A DNA stretch of 64,000 nucleotides from Desulfitobacterium_A nosdiversum (GTDB taxonomy: Bacteria > Bacillota > Desulfitobacteriia > Desulfitobacteriales > Desulfitobacteriaceae): NCBI RefSeq assembly GCF_049860565.1, contig NZ_CP172056.1:1798001-1862000 (forward strand), written 5' to 3'. Below the pieces are notes generated by a model that had not been told where the DNA came from, ran no database searches, and saw nothing but the letters and a program-made list of their open reading frames with translations. Position numbers and translations under genes: made by a program. Positions 8,932 to 18,142 of the stretch are shown piece by piece. Every line of letters begins with the position of its first letter. The stretch's first letter is position 1.

Positions 8932-9412
8932 AGAATTATTGAGAAAACATGTCGAAGAATTAACTGCCCGCGTTGACGGTCAAGTCGAAGAAATCTTAGG
9001 AACTTTGGTCTTGACGGTTAAGGCTTCCTATATTACGGAAACCTTGACAGCAGCTAAAAACTTCGAAGAAACGCCTTGTGATTTTCTCCACGACTTAGGC
9101 GGTGTGGATAGAGAAGACCACCTTGAAGTGGTTTATCAGTTAACAAGCTGGCGCGGCCCTCAGAAATTAAGAGTTAAGGCCATTGTTGACCGTGATACTC
9201 CAGTTATTGAATCCGTAACACGGATCTGGAAAGGTGCAAATTTCTTGGAACGTGAAGCCTATGATATGTTTGGAATCCAATTCAACGGACATCCAAACTT
9301 AAAACGGATCTATTTGTGGGATGATTTTGAAGGGTTCCCGTTAAGAAAAGATTATGTAACGGAACCTGCAGAAGTACGAAATATCATGCGTGTGCGCAGG
9401 GAAGACGAGTAG
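8921..9412 (+). CDS. nuoC: NADH-quinone oxidoreductase subunit C
   Basis: A 30-kDa-type peripheral subunit linking the hydrophilic arm to NuoD. The signature FLEREAYDMFGIQFNGHPNLKRI and the end FPLRKDYV are typical. 163 residues, not fused to NuoD. It overlaps the nuoB end by 11 bases. Confidence 0.96.
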   Translation: MENKELLRKHVEELTARVDGQVEEILGTLVLTVKASYITETLTAAKNFEETPCDFLHDLGGVDREDHLEVVYQLTSWRGPQKLRVKAIVDRDTPVIESVTRIWKGANFLEREAYDMFGIQFNGHPNLKRIYLWDDFEGFPLRKDYVTEPAEVRNIMRVRREDE

Positions 9413-9423
9413 GGGGTTAAACC

Positions 9424-10527
9424 ATGTCACTAGAAAGTACTGAAGAACTTATTCTTAACATGGGCCCCCAACACCCGAGTATGCACGGTGTGTTTCGTAT
9501 GGTGGTTCATTTAGAAGGCGAAGTTGTAACTAAAATCATTCCCAAGGTGGGTTATTTGCATCGCGGAATTGAAAAGTTAGCAGAAAGCCGGACTTATCAA
9601 CAATTTATTCCTTATACCGATCGCTTGGATTATCTTGCTTCTCCGCATAATAACTTGGCTTACGTCCAGACCGTCGAGAAATTAATGCAGCTCGAAATTC
9701 CTGAACGGGCAGAGTACCTGCGCGTTATCTATGCGGAATTGGCTCGGATAGCGAGCCATCTTGTATTCATTGCCAGTGCGGCACTCGATATTGCCGGGTG
9801 GACCGCTTGGGGCTATGCATTCCGTGATCGGGAAAGAATCCTTGACCTTTTCGAGATGACAGCCGGAAGCCGCTTAACGGTGAACATCATGCGGATCGGC
9901 GGCGTAAGCTCCGAACCTCCCGCTGAGTTCTGGCCTGCTTTGAAATCCTTCCTTGATGACCTCCCGGAAATGCTTGAAGAGTATTATGGCATTTATTTGG
10001 GAAATGAAATCGCTATGGGACGGATGAAGAATATTGGTATTCTTTCCAAAGAATTAGCAGAAAATCTCTGCATGACCGGTCCGGTTATTCGTGCATCCGG
10101 TGTGGATTATGATGTGCGGAAAGCCGAGCCTTATGGAATTTATGATCGCTTTGATTTCGATGTTCCCGTTCTTTATGGCTGCGATTCCTATGATCGGAAT
10201 ATGATTCGCCTCGAGGAAATCAAAGAAAGCGCGAAAATCATCCGTCAAGCGATACGGGATATTCCTGAAGGCCCTGTAATGGCGAAGGTTCCGAAACTCA
10301 TTAAACCACCTGCGGGAGAAGCTTATCATCGCGTTGAGAATCCTAAAGGTGAATTGGGATTTTATATTGTAAGTGATGGTACGCCAAAACCTTATCGTGT
10401 AAGAATCCGTACGGGTACCTTTATTAATCTTCAATCTTTAAATGAAATAGCCGTCGGTACTAAGATTCAGGACGTTGTTGCTATTTTTGCAACCTTAGAT
10501 GCCGTGCTCGGTGAAGTTGATAAGTAG
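9424..10527 (+). CDS. nuoD: NADH-quinone oxidoreductase subunit D
   Basis: The 49-kDa-type subunit, related to [NiFe]-hydrogenase large subunits, forming the quinone pocket with NuoB. It begins with NMGPQHPSMHGVFR and contains GYLHRGIEKLAE and the C-terminal GEVDK. 367 residues, within the normal range. AGGGGGTTAAACC precedes ATG 9424. Confidence 0.97.
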   Translation: MSLESTEELILNMGPQHPSMHGVFRMVVHLEGEVVTKIIPKVGYLHRGIEKLAESRTYQQFIPYTDRLDYLASPHNNLAYVQTVEKLMQLEIPERAEYLRVIYAELARIASHLVFIASAALDIAGWTAWGYAFRDRERILDLFEMTAGSRLTVNIMRIGGVSSEPPAEFWPALKSFLDDLPEMLEEYYGIYLGNEIAMGRMKNIGILSKELAENLCMTGPVIRASGVDYDVRKAEPYGIYDRFDFDVPVLYGCDSYDRNMIRLEEIKESAKIIRQAIRDIPEGPVMAKVPKLIKPPAGEAYHRVENPKGELGFYIVSDGTPKPYRVRIRTGTFINLQSLNEIAVGTKIQDVVAIFATLDAVLGEVDK

Positions 10528-10551
10528 GAAAACTCTCAATGAGGGGAGAAT

Positions 10552-11601
10552 ATGATGGAAGCTTTAAATCATTTGCCTCTAACTATAGCGGCTGCCATCC
10601 GTGGTTTATTTGCAGATCCCCAATCCATTTGGGCAGACTTAACCATGACAATTGTCGGTGTTATTGCTGTAATTATTGTAGTTGTACTTGCAGCGTTGAT
10701 CCTTATTCTGCTTGAACGGAAAGTTGCTGGATGGACCTCGCAAAGACCGGGACCCAATCGCTTGGGCCCCAGAGGATGGTTTCAAACTATTGCTGATGCG
10801 TTAAAGTTAATTGGTAAGGAAGATGTAACCCCTGCAGGTGCGGACCGGTTCATTTTTAAAGTAGCACCTATGATAGCGTTTGGACTTCCTATAATGACGC
10901 TGGCAGTTATTCCTTACGGTTATAAAATGGCTCCGGTTGATCTTGATCTCGGTGTTATCTATTTCTTAGCGATTTCCGCTGTATCTACGCTTGCCTTATT
11001 GATGGCGGGCTGGGGTTCAAACAGCAAGTATTCCTTGCTCGGTGCAATGCGGGCTGTTGCTCAAATGATCAGTTATGAAATTCCTCTCATTTTTTCATTG
11101 CTAGGGGTTGTCATGATAACCCAATCCTTTAATCTCAGCACAATTGTTGAGTCTCAAAGTAAGATTCCATTTATTGTTCTGCAACCGATTGCTTTTGTGA
11201 TCTATGTGATTGCGAGCATTGCTGAAGTAAACCGTGCGCCGTTTGACCTTGTGGAAGCGGACCAAGAAATTGTTGCCGGCCCGATGACTGAATATACCGG
11301 CTTGCGTTGGGGACTATTCTTCCTGGGTGAGTATGGTAATATGACTGCAGTTTGCGCAATGGCGGCAACCATGTTTTTAGGCGGATGGCAAGGACCTTTC
11401 TTCCTGCCTGGCTGGATTTGGTTCTGGCTGAAAACAGGAGTCCTCATTTTCTTCATGATGTGGGTTCGTTGGACATTCCCACGGATGCGGATCGACCACT
11501 TAATGCATTTCGCATGGAAGGTTTTGTTACCGCTCTCGCTTCTCAACATCGTACTTACGGGCATGGGAATCTACATTTACCAGCTCGTGATTGGAGGGTG
11601 A
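10552..11601 (+). CDS. nuoH: NADH-quinone oxidoreductase subunit H
   Basis: Membrane subunit at the junction of the two arms, forming part of the quinone channel. 349 residues with about eight to nine helices. Motifs include LERKVAGWTSQRPGPNR and the acidic loop EVNRAPFDLVEADQEIVAG. GAGGGGAGAAT precedes the ATG-ATG pair at 10552/10555. Confidence 0.96.
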   Translation: MMEALNHLPLTIAAAIRGLFADPQSIWADLTMTIVGVIAVIIVVVLAALILILLERKVAGWTSQRPGPNRLGPRGWFQTIADALKLIGKEDVTPAGADRFIFKVAPMIAFGLPIMTLAVIPYGYKMAPVDLDLGVIYFLAISAVSTLALLMAGWGSNSKYSLLGAMRAVAQMISYEIPLIFSLLGVVMITQSFNLSTIVESQSKIPFIVLQPIAFVIYVIASIAEVNRAPFDLVEADQEIVAGPMTEYTGLRWGLFFLGEYGNMTAVCAMAATMFLGGWQGPFFLPGWIWFWLKTGVLIFFMMWVRWTFPRMRIDHLMHFAWKVLLPLSLLNIVLTGMGIYIYQLVIGG

Positions 11602-11605
11602 TAGA

Positions 11606-12016
11606 GTGTTTGGTAAAGGTCTTTTTAAGGGTCTAGGCATCACTTTTAAAAGGATGGTTGGGCCTAACATTACAGAATTTTATCCGGAAGAAAAACCGAA
11701 TTTGCCGCCAACGGTTCGAAGCTCGATGGGTCTTGATCCGGAAAAATGTATTTCTTGTTCAATGTGTGCGAATGCATGCCCGAATAAAGTAATTACCCTT
11801 ACGAGTGAAAAGGATGAGGGAACCAAGAAAAAGGTTCTGAAATCCTATGAAATGAACTTAGGCCGCTGCATGTTCTGCGGTTTATGTACAGAAGCTTGCC
11901 CGACGAAGGCATTAACGGTAACACAAGAATTTGAAAACGCCATTTATTATCCTGAGGAATTAAAATGGGATATGATTGAGCGTTCAAAGAGAAACCGGAA
12001 GGAGGGCGACGCATGA
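11606..12016 (+). CDS. nuoI: NADH-quinone oxidoreductase subunit I
   Basis: A ferredoxin-like subunit holding two [4Fe-4S] clusters (N6a and N6b). Two motifs CISCSMCANACP and CMFCGLCTEACP are visible. 136 residues from GTG 11606, which has GGAGGGTG seven to eight bases upstream and overlaps no other gene. In an 11-subunit complex lacking NuoEFG, this subunit and NuoB are the likely electron entry path. Confidence 0.95.
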   Translation: MFGKGLFKGLGITFKRMVGPNITEFYPEEKPNLPPTVRSSMGLDPEKCISCSMCANACPNKVITLTSEKDEGTKKKVLKSYEMNLGRCMFCGLCTEACPTKALTVTQEFENAIYYPEELKWDMIERSKRNRKEGDA

Positions 12017-12522
12017 GTACTATGGCGACGATTGTATTCTTTATATTCGCCATTATCGCAGTGGCGTCTGCTTGGGGAGTCGTGACCTCCAAGAATATCG
12101 TTCACAGCGCCCTGTTTTTGGCATTATCTTTCACCGGGGTGGCGGTACTCTATATTCTCTTGAATGCAGAATTTATCGCTGCAGCCCAAATTTTGGTGTA
12201 TACCGGGGCGATTTCAATCATGGTTATTTTTGCTGTGATGCTGACTGTACGCGGTGATGTGCAAGAAAGCAATACAGAAACCAATAAATGGCTGTGGGGA
12301 ACGGGAGTCGCAGGCATACTCTTTGTATTGATTGCTTTGGTAATCCTGACCAACGAAAATTGGCGCGTTTTGCCTATGCCTACGGATACAGGGGGAACAG
12401 TTGAGCTTGCGAACTTGCTTTTACAATGGTATATGGTCCCGTTTGAGGCAGCAGCACTCCTGTTAACCATTGCTTTAATTGGTGCAGTGATCCTCGCGAA
12501 AGGAGTGAAAGAAGGCAAATGA
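12013..12522 (+). CDS. nuoJ: NADH-quinone oxidoreductase subunit J
   Basis: A membrane subunit of 169 residues with five predicted helices. Typical pieces are HSALFLALSFTGVAVLYILLNAEFIAAAQILVYTGAI and the C-terminal IGAVILAKG. It overlaps nuoI by four bases (ATGA) and nuoK by four bases, so the three are translationally coupled. Confidence 0.95.
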   Translation: MSTMATIVFFIFAIIAVASAWGVVTSKNIVHSALFLALSFTGVAVLYILLNAEFIAAAQILVYTGAISIMVIFAVMLTVRGDVQESNTETNKWLWGTGVAGILFVLIALVILTNENWRVLPMPTDTGGTVELANLLLQWYMVPFEAAALLLTIALIGAVILAKGVKEGK

Positions 12523-12851
12523 GCATTAGTGTAGGTCTTTCAACGTATCTCCTGGTGGGAGCGATGCTGTTTTGTTTAGGCTTATATGGTGTATTTTCGA
12601 AGCGAAATATTATTGCGGTTTTGATGTCTATTGAATTGATGCTCAATGCAGTAAATATTAACTTCGTTGCATTCAGCCGTTTTGCCCCTTGGGCAAATTC
12701 CGCGATAAACCCCTTGATCGGTCAAGTTGCTGCATTGTTTATCATTGTAGTTGCTGCAGCTGAAATTGCGGTTGGCCTTGCACTTGTGATTACGATTTTC
12801 CGTAATCGCCAGACCACGAATGTTGACGAATTCAATTGGCTGAAGTGGTAA
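12519..12851 (+). CDS. nuoK: NADH-quinone oxidoreductase subunit K
   Basis: An MrpC-like three-helix membrane subunit of 110 residues. The conserved glutamates for proton transfer lie in VLMSIELMLNAVNINF and VAAAEIAVGLALV. It starts inside the nuoJ end. Confidence 0.96.
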   Translation: MSISVGLSTYLLVGAMLFCLGLYGVFSKRNIIAVLMSIELMLNAVNINFVAFSRFAPWANSAINPLIGQVAALFIIVVAAAEIAVGLALVITIFRNRQTTNVDEFNWLKW

Positions 12852-12872
12852 GAGAGTCTATGGAGAAGGTAG

Positions 12873-14831
12873 GTGTTTACGGAAATGCATAATCTTTATC
12901 AATGGGCATGGCTCATCCCATTCTTGCCCTTCCTTTCGTTTCTCATCATTGCCTTTATCACAAAGCGCTCCAAAAGACTATCTGCCACTATTTCGATTTT
13001 GGCGATTCTCACTTCTTTAGGATTAGCGATCGGTATAGGCATAGGTGTGATATCGTCAGGGGCAGAAATAGTAGAGCATCCGGTCTTGAGTACTGTGAAT
13101 TGGCTGAATATCGGCGGACTTAAAATTGATTTCGGAACGTTAATTGATCCGATGAGTGCGATGATGCTTTTTGTAGTCACACTCGTGGCCTCGATGGTTC
13201 AAATTTATTCGCTTGGCTATATGCATGGGGATAAAGGTTTTTCCCGTTACTATTCATATCAATCCTTGTTTGCAGCCTCCATGTTAGGGTTAGTTTTAGC
13301 AACAAACCTTCTGGAATTATTTGTTTTCTGGGAACTGGTAGGACTTTGCTCCTATCTCTTAATCGGCTTTTGGTACTTTAAAGTGTCCGCGCGCGAGGCT
13401 GCTAAAAAAGCTTTTATTACAACACGTGTCGGGGACTTCGGACTCCTTTTGGGAATCCTGTTTCTTTACAATAAGTTCGGTACCTTAAACTTTTATGGCG
13501 ATGGGTCTTTGTCAGCCCAAATGGCGACAAACTTCCAAGACTTTGCCTTAATCGGGGGTTTAAGTTATCTTACAGTCATGGCTTTCTTAGTGTTCATTGG
13601 CCCGATCGGAAAATCCGGTCAATTCCCGCTCCATGTTTGGCTGCCTGATGCCATGGAAGGTCCTACGCCGGTCAGCGCCTTGATCCATGCTGCAACGATG
13701 GTTGTTGCCGGGGTTTACTTGGTTGCCCGGATGTACTTCCTCTTTAATCATGCTTCTCCGGTTGCCCTGCAATTTATTGCGGGATTGGGCGCCTTTACGG
13801 CGATATTTGCGGCGTCCATCGCGATAGCTCAGGATGATATCAAGCGCATCCTCGCTTATTCGACCTTGAGCCAATTGGGTTACATGATGTTCGCCTTGGG
13901 AGTCGGTGCTTTGACAGCCTCGATGTTCCACCTCATGACCCATGCTTTCTTCAAAGCATTGATGTTCTTGGGAGCAGGTTCTGTCATTCATGCCCTTCAT
14001 GAAAAACAAAACATTTGGGATATGGGCGGTTTGTATAAGAAGATGCCGATTACGGCGATCACCTTTGGTATTGGTGTTTTAGCCATTGCAGGTGTACCTC
14101 CCTTTGCCGGCTTCTTCTCGAAGGATGAAATTCTTGCAGCGGCCTTAAATAATGGACATCCTATTATTTATGCCGTCGGTTTGTTTACAGCCTTCCTCAC
14201 AGCATTTTATATGAGCAGACTTTATTTTGTCGCCTTCTTGGGAGATGAGAAGCCTGAAAATCATCCTCATGAATCTCCTAAGACCATGACAGTCCCCCTT
14301 ATGATTCTTGCATTCTTTAGTGTAATCGGCGGATGGGCGGCTCTTCCCGAGCATAACTTTGCCTTCTTTGTTCACTACGGTGAGTTTGAAGCAGAAGCGA
14401 TGAACTGGGGATTAGCTGCAATTTCAGTAGTAGCAGGTCTCCTAGGAATCGGGCTGGCCTATACGATCTACCTTAAGAAATCGATCAAGGCTGAAGATAT
14501 CGTTGCTCGTTTCCCAGGTGTCTATAAGCTTCTGAAGAATAAGTACTATATTGATGAAATCTATCTCTGGTTTATCCACAGAGTCATGGATGGAATCATC
14601 GCCAGGGTTCTTTACTGGTTTGATCTTTATATCATCGATGGAATTATCAATGGCATTGCCCTGTTTGTCCGTGGCTCAGCAAGCGGTTTACGCCGGACAT
14701 CAACAGGTCAGTTGCAAACCTACGCTTTGGTGTTTTTCTTTGCTGTAGTCGTATTTTATCTCGTCCTAGCGATGGGAGAGGGTCAACTTGCGGCACTTAA
14801 CCCCTTAGCGATGCTAGGAGGTGTGAAATAA
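12873..14831 (+). CDS. nuoL: NADH-quinone oxidoreductase subunit L
   Basis: The largest antiporter-like proton-pumping subunit, 652 residues (648 if ATG 12885 is used instead of GTG 12873). It includes the WELVGLCSYLLIGFWY motif, the GPIGKSGQFPLHVWLPDAMEGP-type pumping core and a long C-terminal amphipathic lateral helix. Its last base is the first base of the nuoM ATG. Confidence 0.96.
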   Translation: MFTEMHNLYQWAWLIPFLPFLSFLIIAFITKRSKRLSATISILAILTSLGLAIGIGIGVISSGAEIVEHPVLSTVNWLNIGGLKIDFGTLIDPMSAMMLFVVTLVASMVQIYSLGYMHGDKGFSRYYSYQSLFAASMLGLVLATNLLELFVFWELVGLCSYLLIGFWYFKVSAREAAKKAFITTRVGDFGLLLGILFLYNKFGTLNFYGDGSLSAQMATNFQDFALIGGLSYLTVMAFLVFIGPIGKSGQFPLHVWLPDAMEGPTPVSALIHAATMVVAGVYLVARMYFLFNHASPVALQFIAGLGAFTAIFAASIAIAQDDIKRILAYSTLSQLGYMMFALGVGALTASMFHLMTHAFFKALMFLGAGSVIHALHEKQNIWDMGGLYKKMPITAITFGIGVLAIAGVPPFAGFFSKDEILAAALNNGHPIIYAVGLFTAFLTAFYMSRLYFVAFLGDEKPENHPHESPKTMTVPLMILAFFSVIGGWAALPEHNFAFFVHYGEFEAEAMNWGLAAISVVAGLLGIGLAYTIYLKKSIKAEDIVARFPGVYKLLKNKYYIDEIYLWFIHRVMDGIIARVLYWFDLYIIDGIINGIALFVRGSASGLRRTSTGQLQTYALVFFFAVVVFYLVLAMGEGQLAALNPLAMLGGVK

Positions 14832-16366
14832 TGGCAGGATCTTTCATTCTTCCTATGACTCTGCTTGCGCCTGTTCTTGCGGCCTTAATGATCGTTTTTC
14901 TACCGAAAGAAGAAGGAAAGACGATTAAAATTGTTGCAGCACTGGGTACCTTTGTTTCATTAGCATTATCGGTGTATGTTTTCTTTGCCTATAATCGCAC
15001 AGGCGGCGGCATGCAGTTTACGCTGAGTATTCCTTGGGTTCAAGATATTGGAGTAACGTTGGCTCTCGGGGTAGATGGAATCAGTATTCCAATGCTCCTC
15101 TTGACCAACTTGATCGGATTTACTTCCATCTACGCTTCTTGGAATATCGATAAGCGTGTTAAAGAGTTTTTTGTTCTCCTCTTAATCCTGATAACCGGGG
15201 TTATGGGAACATTCATTGCGCGTGACCTGTTTATCTTCTTCCTCTTCTACGAAATCGTGGTTATCCCGATTTATATTATGGTTATTATCTGGGGTTCTAC
15301 GAAACGCGTCAGTAAAGAGTATGCAGGTATGAAACTCACGATCTATCTCTTGATCGGTTCTGCTTTCCTGCTGGTTGGAATGGTTGCTCTTTATCTTAAT
15401 GCCGCCGGTCAGCTGGCAGCTCAAGGACAGGGCCCGACCTTTATGTTTGACCAGCTTGCGAAGCTTAAATACGATCAGTCCTTCCAGATTGTCGTCTTTG
15501 GTCTGTTGACCTTTGGATTTGGTTCCCTAATTTCCATGTTCCCCTTCCATTCCTGGTCTCCAGATGGATATGCGGGTGCACCGACTGCAGTCAGTATGAT
15601 TCACGCCGGTGTCCTGAAGAAAATCGGGGGTTATGGATTAATCCGTTTAGGAGTTATGGTGCTTCCCTTAGGTGCCAAGTTCTGGGCCCCTGTAATTGCT
15701 GTATTGGCGATCATCAATATCCTTTATGCCGGGTTTATTGCCTTGGCTCAAAAAGACCTCAAGTATGTTGTCGGATATTCCTCCGTCAGCCACATGGGGA
15801 ACGTTTTACTGGCTATAGCCGCTTTGAACGTGACAAGTATAAACGGTGCGGTGGCGATGATGTTTGCACATGGAGTTATGGCAGCACTCTTCTTCTCCAT
15901 GATTGGCTTCATCTATGAAAAATCGCACACTCGGAATATTGCCGACCTCGGTGGACTTGCCCATCAAATGCCGCGTTTGGCTACAGGCTTCATGATAGCT
16001 GGCTTGGCTGGTCTTGGTCTTCCTGGAACGGTGAACTTCATTGCAGAGTTTACCATCTTTACAGGCGCATCAAGAGTTATGCCGGCTCTGGCAATTTTCG
16101 GGGTTGCCGGGATTATTATAACAGCGGTTTATACGTTACGGGTTATTGCCAATGTCCTTTTCGGACCTCGCCGTTCGGAGTGGGATCATCTTAAAGATTT
16201 GCGTGGACCGGAACTTGTTCCGCTCGTTATCTTAGTCTTTGTCATTTTTGTGACGGGTATGTTCCCGAATCTTGTCATGCAGCTCATCGATACTGGGGTT
16301 AATTCCTCAGGTATAGCTAAGGTGCTTGAAACAGTGGGTCAGGCGAAGATTGGAGGGTTGTTCTAA
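14831..16366 (+). CDS. nuoM: NADH-quinone oxidoreductase subunit M
   Basis: An antiporter-like proton-pumping subunit with about 14 helices, 511 residues. Key pieces: FLFYEIVVIPIYIMVIIWG with the conserved glutamate, and FPFHSWSPDGYAGAPTAVS. One-base overlaps join it to nuoL and nuoN. Confidence 0.96.
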   Translation: MAGSFILPMTLLAPVLAALMIVFLPKEEGKTIKIVAALGTFVSLALSVYVFFAYNRTGGGMQFTLSIPWVQDIGVTLALGVDGISIPMLLLTNLIGFTSIYASWNIDKRVKEFFVLLLILITGVMGTFIARDLFIFFLFYEIVVIPIYIMVIIWGSTKRVSKEYAGMKLTIYLLIGSAFLLVGMVALYLNAAGQLAAQGQGPTFMFDQLAKLKYDQSFQIVVFGLLTFGFGSLISMFPFHSWSPDGYAGAPTAVSMIHAGVLKKIGGYGLIRLGVMVLPLGAKFWAPVIAVLAIINILYAGFIALAQKDLKYVVGYSSVSHMGNVLLAIAALNVTSINGAVAMMFAHGVMAALFFSMIGFIYEKSHTRNIADLGGLAHQMPRLATGFMIAGLAGLGLPGTVNFIAEFTIFTGASRVMPALAIFGVAGIIITAVYTLRVIANVLFGPRRSEWDHLKDLRGPELVPLVILVFVIFVTGMFPNLVMQLIDTGVNSSGIAKVLETVGQAKIGGLF

Positions 16367-17829
16367 TGGCTAGTTTCAATTTCGCTTTACTCACCCCTGA
16401 AATCGTGATGGCGGTTCTCAGTCTTGGCTTGTTAGTCATCGGCCTTCTGATCCCGCCGGGTGATCGAAAAGGGATGTTCCCATTAACGATCTTCGCTTTA
16501 TTGGGAACCTTGGCTTACACGTTTTATGATTTCTTTTATGTCCAACGGGCTGCTTTCCTTCAAGGAATGTATATGCATGATCAATTTGCAGTCTATTTTA
16601 AAATTCTTTTCTTAATTGCCGCTCTGCTCGTTGTTGCATCCTCTAAGGGATATGTCCAGAAGTTTCCGGCTCATCGGGGTGAATTCTATCCCTTAGTTCT
16701 TGGAGCTACGTTAGGTATGATGATTATGGCTGGGGCCAGTGATTTAATCACTATGTATATCGGCCTTGAGCTCATGACCATTACGTTCTATATCCTCGTT
16801 GCCTATCGGACGAATGACGGCAAATCGTCTGAGGCTGGAATAAAATATTTAGTCCTCGGCGCCGCCTCCTCGGCGATTCTGCTGTATGGTATCAGTATTA
16901 TTTATGGTTTAACAGGATCAACTCAGATGTTTATGATTGCTCAAGCCCTAGGTACGGATCTTTCACCGGCAACGATTCTGGCGACTGTATTCCTTCTAGC
17001 AGGTTTTGGCTTCAAAATCTCCTTGATTCCGTTTCATCTCTGGGCACCGGATATCTATGAAGGAGCTCCGACACCTGTTACCGCTTTTCTTGCAGTAGCG
17101 TCTAAAGCCGCTGGATTTGCCGCTTTGATTCGGTTCTATCTCCTCATGATGTACAGCCAAACGTTTTCGCAAGCAGGGCAGAGTTTGCTGCTCGTTCTTG
17201 CGGCACTCACCATGATTGTGGGTAACCTTGTAGCGATTCCGCAAAAGAATATTAAAAGGATGTTAGCTTATTCCAGTATCGCTCAAGCAGGCTATATGCT
17301 GATCGGTGTAATTGCGGTATCTGTTCCGGCAGTTTCGACCTTCATTGGCGGAATTAAAGCAGTGCTCTTCTACGCGATGATTTATGTTTTCGCTAACATG
17401 GGAGCCTTTGCAGTTGCCATTCATGTTGGACAGGCGCAAGGCAGCGATGAGATCAAAGATTTTGCAGGATTAGCAAAACGTTCGCCTTTAGCAGCGGCTG
17501 TGATGACGGCTTCAGTTCTTTCACTTGCTGGGATTCCTCCTTTAGCTGGGTTTGTCGGTAAATTCTATCTCTTCTCAGCGGTAATGGATCAAGGGTATGT
17601 TTGGATTGCATACGTTGGTTTCGTTATGAGCATGGTCTCCGTTTATTACTATCTCTCGGTTGTCAAAGTGATGTACCTGACAGATGGAGAAGGACTTCCG
17701 GATGTGCCTGTTCATGGCGCGGCTAAGTTTACGATGGTATTCACCTTTGTCGCAACCTTTGCCTTAGGTATTTACCCGACGCCGCTAGCCCAAATGGCAA
17801 TTGCGGCTGCATCAAGTTTAGTTAAGTAA
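16366..17829 (+). CDS. nuoN: NADH-quinone oxidoreductase subunit N
   Basis: The third antiporter-like subunit, 487 residues. It has GLELMTITFYILVAY and the core IPFHLWAPDIYEGAPTPVTAF. Last gene of the operon; a very strong hairpin follows within 20 bases. No nuoE, nuoF or nuoG is attached, so the physiological electron donor is probably reduced ferredoxin or another carrier. Confidence 0.96.
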   Translation: MASFNFALLTPEIVMAVLSLGLLVIGLLIPPGDRKGMFPLTIFALLGTLAYTFYDFFYVQRAAFLQGMYMHDQFAVYFKILFLIAALLVVASSKGYVQKFPAHRGEFYPLVLGATLGMMIMAGASDLITMYIGLELMTITFYILVAYRTNDGKSSEAGIKYLVLGAASSAILLYGISIIYGLTGSTQMFMIAQALGTDLSPATILATVFLLAGFGFKISLIPFHLWAPDIYEGAPTPVTAFLAVASKAAGFAALIRFYLLMMYSQTFSQAGQSLLLVLAALTMIVGNLVAIPQKNIKRMLAYSSIAQAGYMLIGVIAVSVPAVSTFIGGIKAVLFYAMIYVFANMGAFAVAIHVGQAQGSDEIKDFAGLAKRSPLAAAVMTASVLSLAGIPPLAGFVGKFYLFSAVMDQGYVWIAYVGFVMSMVSVYYYLSVVKVMYLTDGEGLPDVPVHGAAKFTMVFTFVATFALGIYPTPLAQMAIAAASSLVK

Positions 17830-17844
17830 ATTTTAAAATATTAT

Positions 17845-17896
17845 GCGAAGGAGCATCGCTTACTACATTAAAATGTAGTAAGCGATGCTCCTTCGC
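17845..17896. terminator. Long perfect palindromic terminator after nuoN
   Basis: Perfect 25-bp inverted repeat (17845-17869 with 17872-17896) with a minimal loop, flanked by AT-rich DNA on both sides. Likely a bidirectional terminator for the nuo operon. Confidence 0.75.
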
Positions 17897-18075
17897 TTTA
17901 TTCGGTAAACATATTAGAGCTGTTTTTCATAACTGCATGTTCTTGAGGACTGCAGTTTTTAATTTAAATTTAAGTCTATTAATAAAGTAAAATTTTATAA
18001 AATATAGATTTAAATTAGGTATTGAGAAAAATTTTATTAACAATAAATGATTTAATAATAAATCAGGATAAAGAA

Positions 18076-18084
18076 TGCTATAAT
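18076..18084 (+). promoter_or_regulatory. Extended -10 promoter candidate
   Basis: TGCTATAAT, an extended -10 box, in the 246-base AT-rich gap before the binding-protein gene. No good -35 box is visible. Confidence 0.4.
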
Positions 18085-18142
18085 TAAATCGGATTTATAT
18101 ATTACAAGAATATTCTATAAGATTAAAAAGAGGGAAGAAAAG

